DNA from: a virus
DNA: 64,000 nucleotides
Virus record (IMG/VR): IMGVR_UViG_3300042484_001385
Coordinates: 1 to 64,000 of that record
Strand: one strand, 5' to 3'
Shown here: positions 63,285 to 64,000 of the stretch, piece after piece
How the letters are laid out: each line of letters starts with the position of its first letter
Numbering within the stretch: position 1 is the stretch's first letter
Position numbers and translations under genes: made by a program
The notes under the pieces: model-generated
Seen by the model: only the letters and a program-made list of their open reading frames with translations
What the model was told of the DNA's origin: nothing
Database searches by the model: none

Positions 63285-63956
63285 ATGAATAATGAAGATA
63301 ATGTTGTATTTAGAAAACCATCAATGACTCCATCTGGCTGGTTTGGTAACAGCAAAGATATGATTGTTGAGTTAGAAAATTTTATGACTGAACAAGAAAT
63401 AGAGTTTTTAGAAAAGGCTGCAAAGTCTTTAACCATTTGGGATGTAACACAAAGCCATGTCAACGAAAATGGAACTGTAGTGTATGACTCTGAATATTGG
63501 AAAGACAGAGTAGCCACTAGCCCAACTTTAGATAAAAATGATCCAACAATTGCTCCAGTAATTGCAGGATTGTTTCAAAGACTTAAGCCAATTGTTGAAG
63601 AGTTTTATAAGGTAAAGGTTACCCCTACTGGCACAACTATTGTTAGATGGCTCCCAGGGCAGTTTCAGAAGCCTCATGCAGACAAAGAACTACATGAAGG
63701 ACCAGATGCTGGACTTCCAAATGACTTTCCAAACTATGATCTTTCAAGCCTATTTTATTTAAATGAAGACTACGAAGGTGGAGAGTTATACTTCCCATTG
63801 CAAGGTGTTCAGTTTAAGCCAAAGAAAGGTGCTGCTTATTTTTTTCCAGGGGATATGAATTACGTTCATGGAGTAACAGAGATTAAGAGTGGGATTAGAT
63901 ATACTTGCCCATTCTTCTGGGAAATTACAGAGCACACAGGAGACAGAAAGCCATGA
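63285..63956 (+). CDS. 2-oxoglutarate/Fe(II) dioxygenase, prolyl-4-hydroxylase-like (3)
   Basis: 223 residues; TATAAT (63273-63278) 6 nt before the ATG. Iron ligands H131-x-D133 (K-P-H-A-D-K), H195 (Y-V-H-G) and R205 (G-I-R-Y); Y-E-G-G-E-L-Y-F-P. Uses Arg instead of Lys for 2-oxoglutarate, like classic P4H-type bacterial enzymes. More distant from the other two. Confidence 0.85.
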   Translation: MNNEDNVVFRKPSMTPSGWFGNSKDMIVELENFMTEQEIEFLEKAAKSLTIWDVTQSHVNENGTVVYDSEYWKDRVATSPTLDKNDPTIAPVIAGLFQRLKPIVEEFYKVKVTPTGTTIVRWLPGQFQKPHADKELHEGPDAGLPNDFPNYDLSSLFYLNEDYEGGELYFPLQGVQFKPKKGAAYFFPGDMNYVHGVTEIKSGIRYTCPFFWEITEHTGDRKP

Positions 63957-64000
63957 CAGAATCTCTGGATGTAATTGAAATTTATCCAAAGATTTTTGTG
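63953..64000 (+). CDS. Partial gene at right edge
   Basis: ATG at 63953 overlaps the previous stop; 16 residues visible (V-I-E-I-Y-P-K-I-F-V), resembling the first strand of another 2-oxoglutarate dioxygenase. Too short to name. Confidence 0.4.
   Translation, partial: MTESLDVIEIYPKIFV

Noticed and set aside
1-64000. Lysogeny functions (integrase, Cro/CI repressors, ParAB)
   Set aside because: Looked for on both strands; none recognised. The small HTH protein at 3552 alone is not evidence for lysogeny.

Overview
The window is one long stretch of an AT-rich double-stranded DNA phage of the tailed (Caudoviricetes) type. It has a terminase pair, lysis genes, tail-fibre genes, phage recombination enzymes, five tRNAs and dozens of very small genes in tight, often overlapping order. 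An actinobacterial host is suggested by a WhiB-like iron-sulfur regulator (16221), DUF7455-, GP88- and FmdB-like small proteins typical of actinophages, and many leaderless genes. The low GC content would fit a freshwater actinobacterium, but that is inference. Portal and major capsid genes are not in the window, so the genome is clearly larger. No integrase or lysogeny repressor was seen. || Layout. 1-4.5 kb (+): recombination and small genes (RecA C-terminus cut by the window edge, Hjc-like and Cas4-like nucleases, RuvC-like protein, DUF3310). 4.0-6.3 kb (+): terminase small and large subunits. 6.3-19.3 kb (+): secreted and surface proteins (Ig-like secreted protein, PA14/PEPT-rich protein), holin-like membrane proteins, a CHAP endolysin, a proteasome-like Ntn hydrolase, a secreted subtilase, two luciferase-like monooxygenases, a thermonuclease, WhiB and Hsp20. 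19.4-28 kb (mostly -): carbamoyltransferase, SGNH-like protein, tRNA-Arg/Ile/Met, HAD phosphatase, HNH and GIY-YIG nucleases and a GT32-like glycosyltransferase. 28.0-28.8 kb: non-coding, repeat-rich, with three DnaA-box sequences; candidate replication origin. 28.4-42 kb (-): about 45 tiny genes in modular operons. Their intergenic regions share a phage-type promoter, a CRP-like palindrome, CCTAGG and DnaA-like sequences, and a 3' palindrome. 42-44.3 kb: mixed small genes. 44.5-64 kb (+): tail-fibre and decoration module with collagen-like, Thr-Pro and Phe-Pro repeat proteins, long fibres, glycosyltransferases and several 2-oxoglutarate/Fe(II) dioxygenases. || The most striking idea is that the last module holds the parts for protein post-translational modification. 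Proline-rich or collagen-like virion proteins sit beside prolyl-4-hydroxylase-like dioxygenases and beside a GT60-type glycosyltransferase, the family that adds GlcNAc to hydroxyproline of Skp1 in protists. Two paralogous cassettes share the order Pro-rich protein, ~140-residue protein, Zn-module protein, modifying enzymes: one ends in glycosyltransferases, the other in dioxygenases. A second theme is transcription. At least 18 genes have a -10 box exactly 6 nt before the start codon (leaderless mRNAs), and 11 small-gene operons carry a different promoter type, WTGTCAG-N10-TANNNT.
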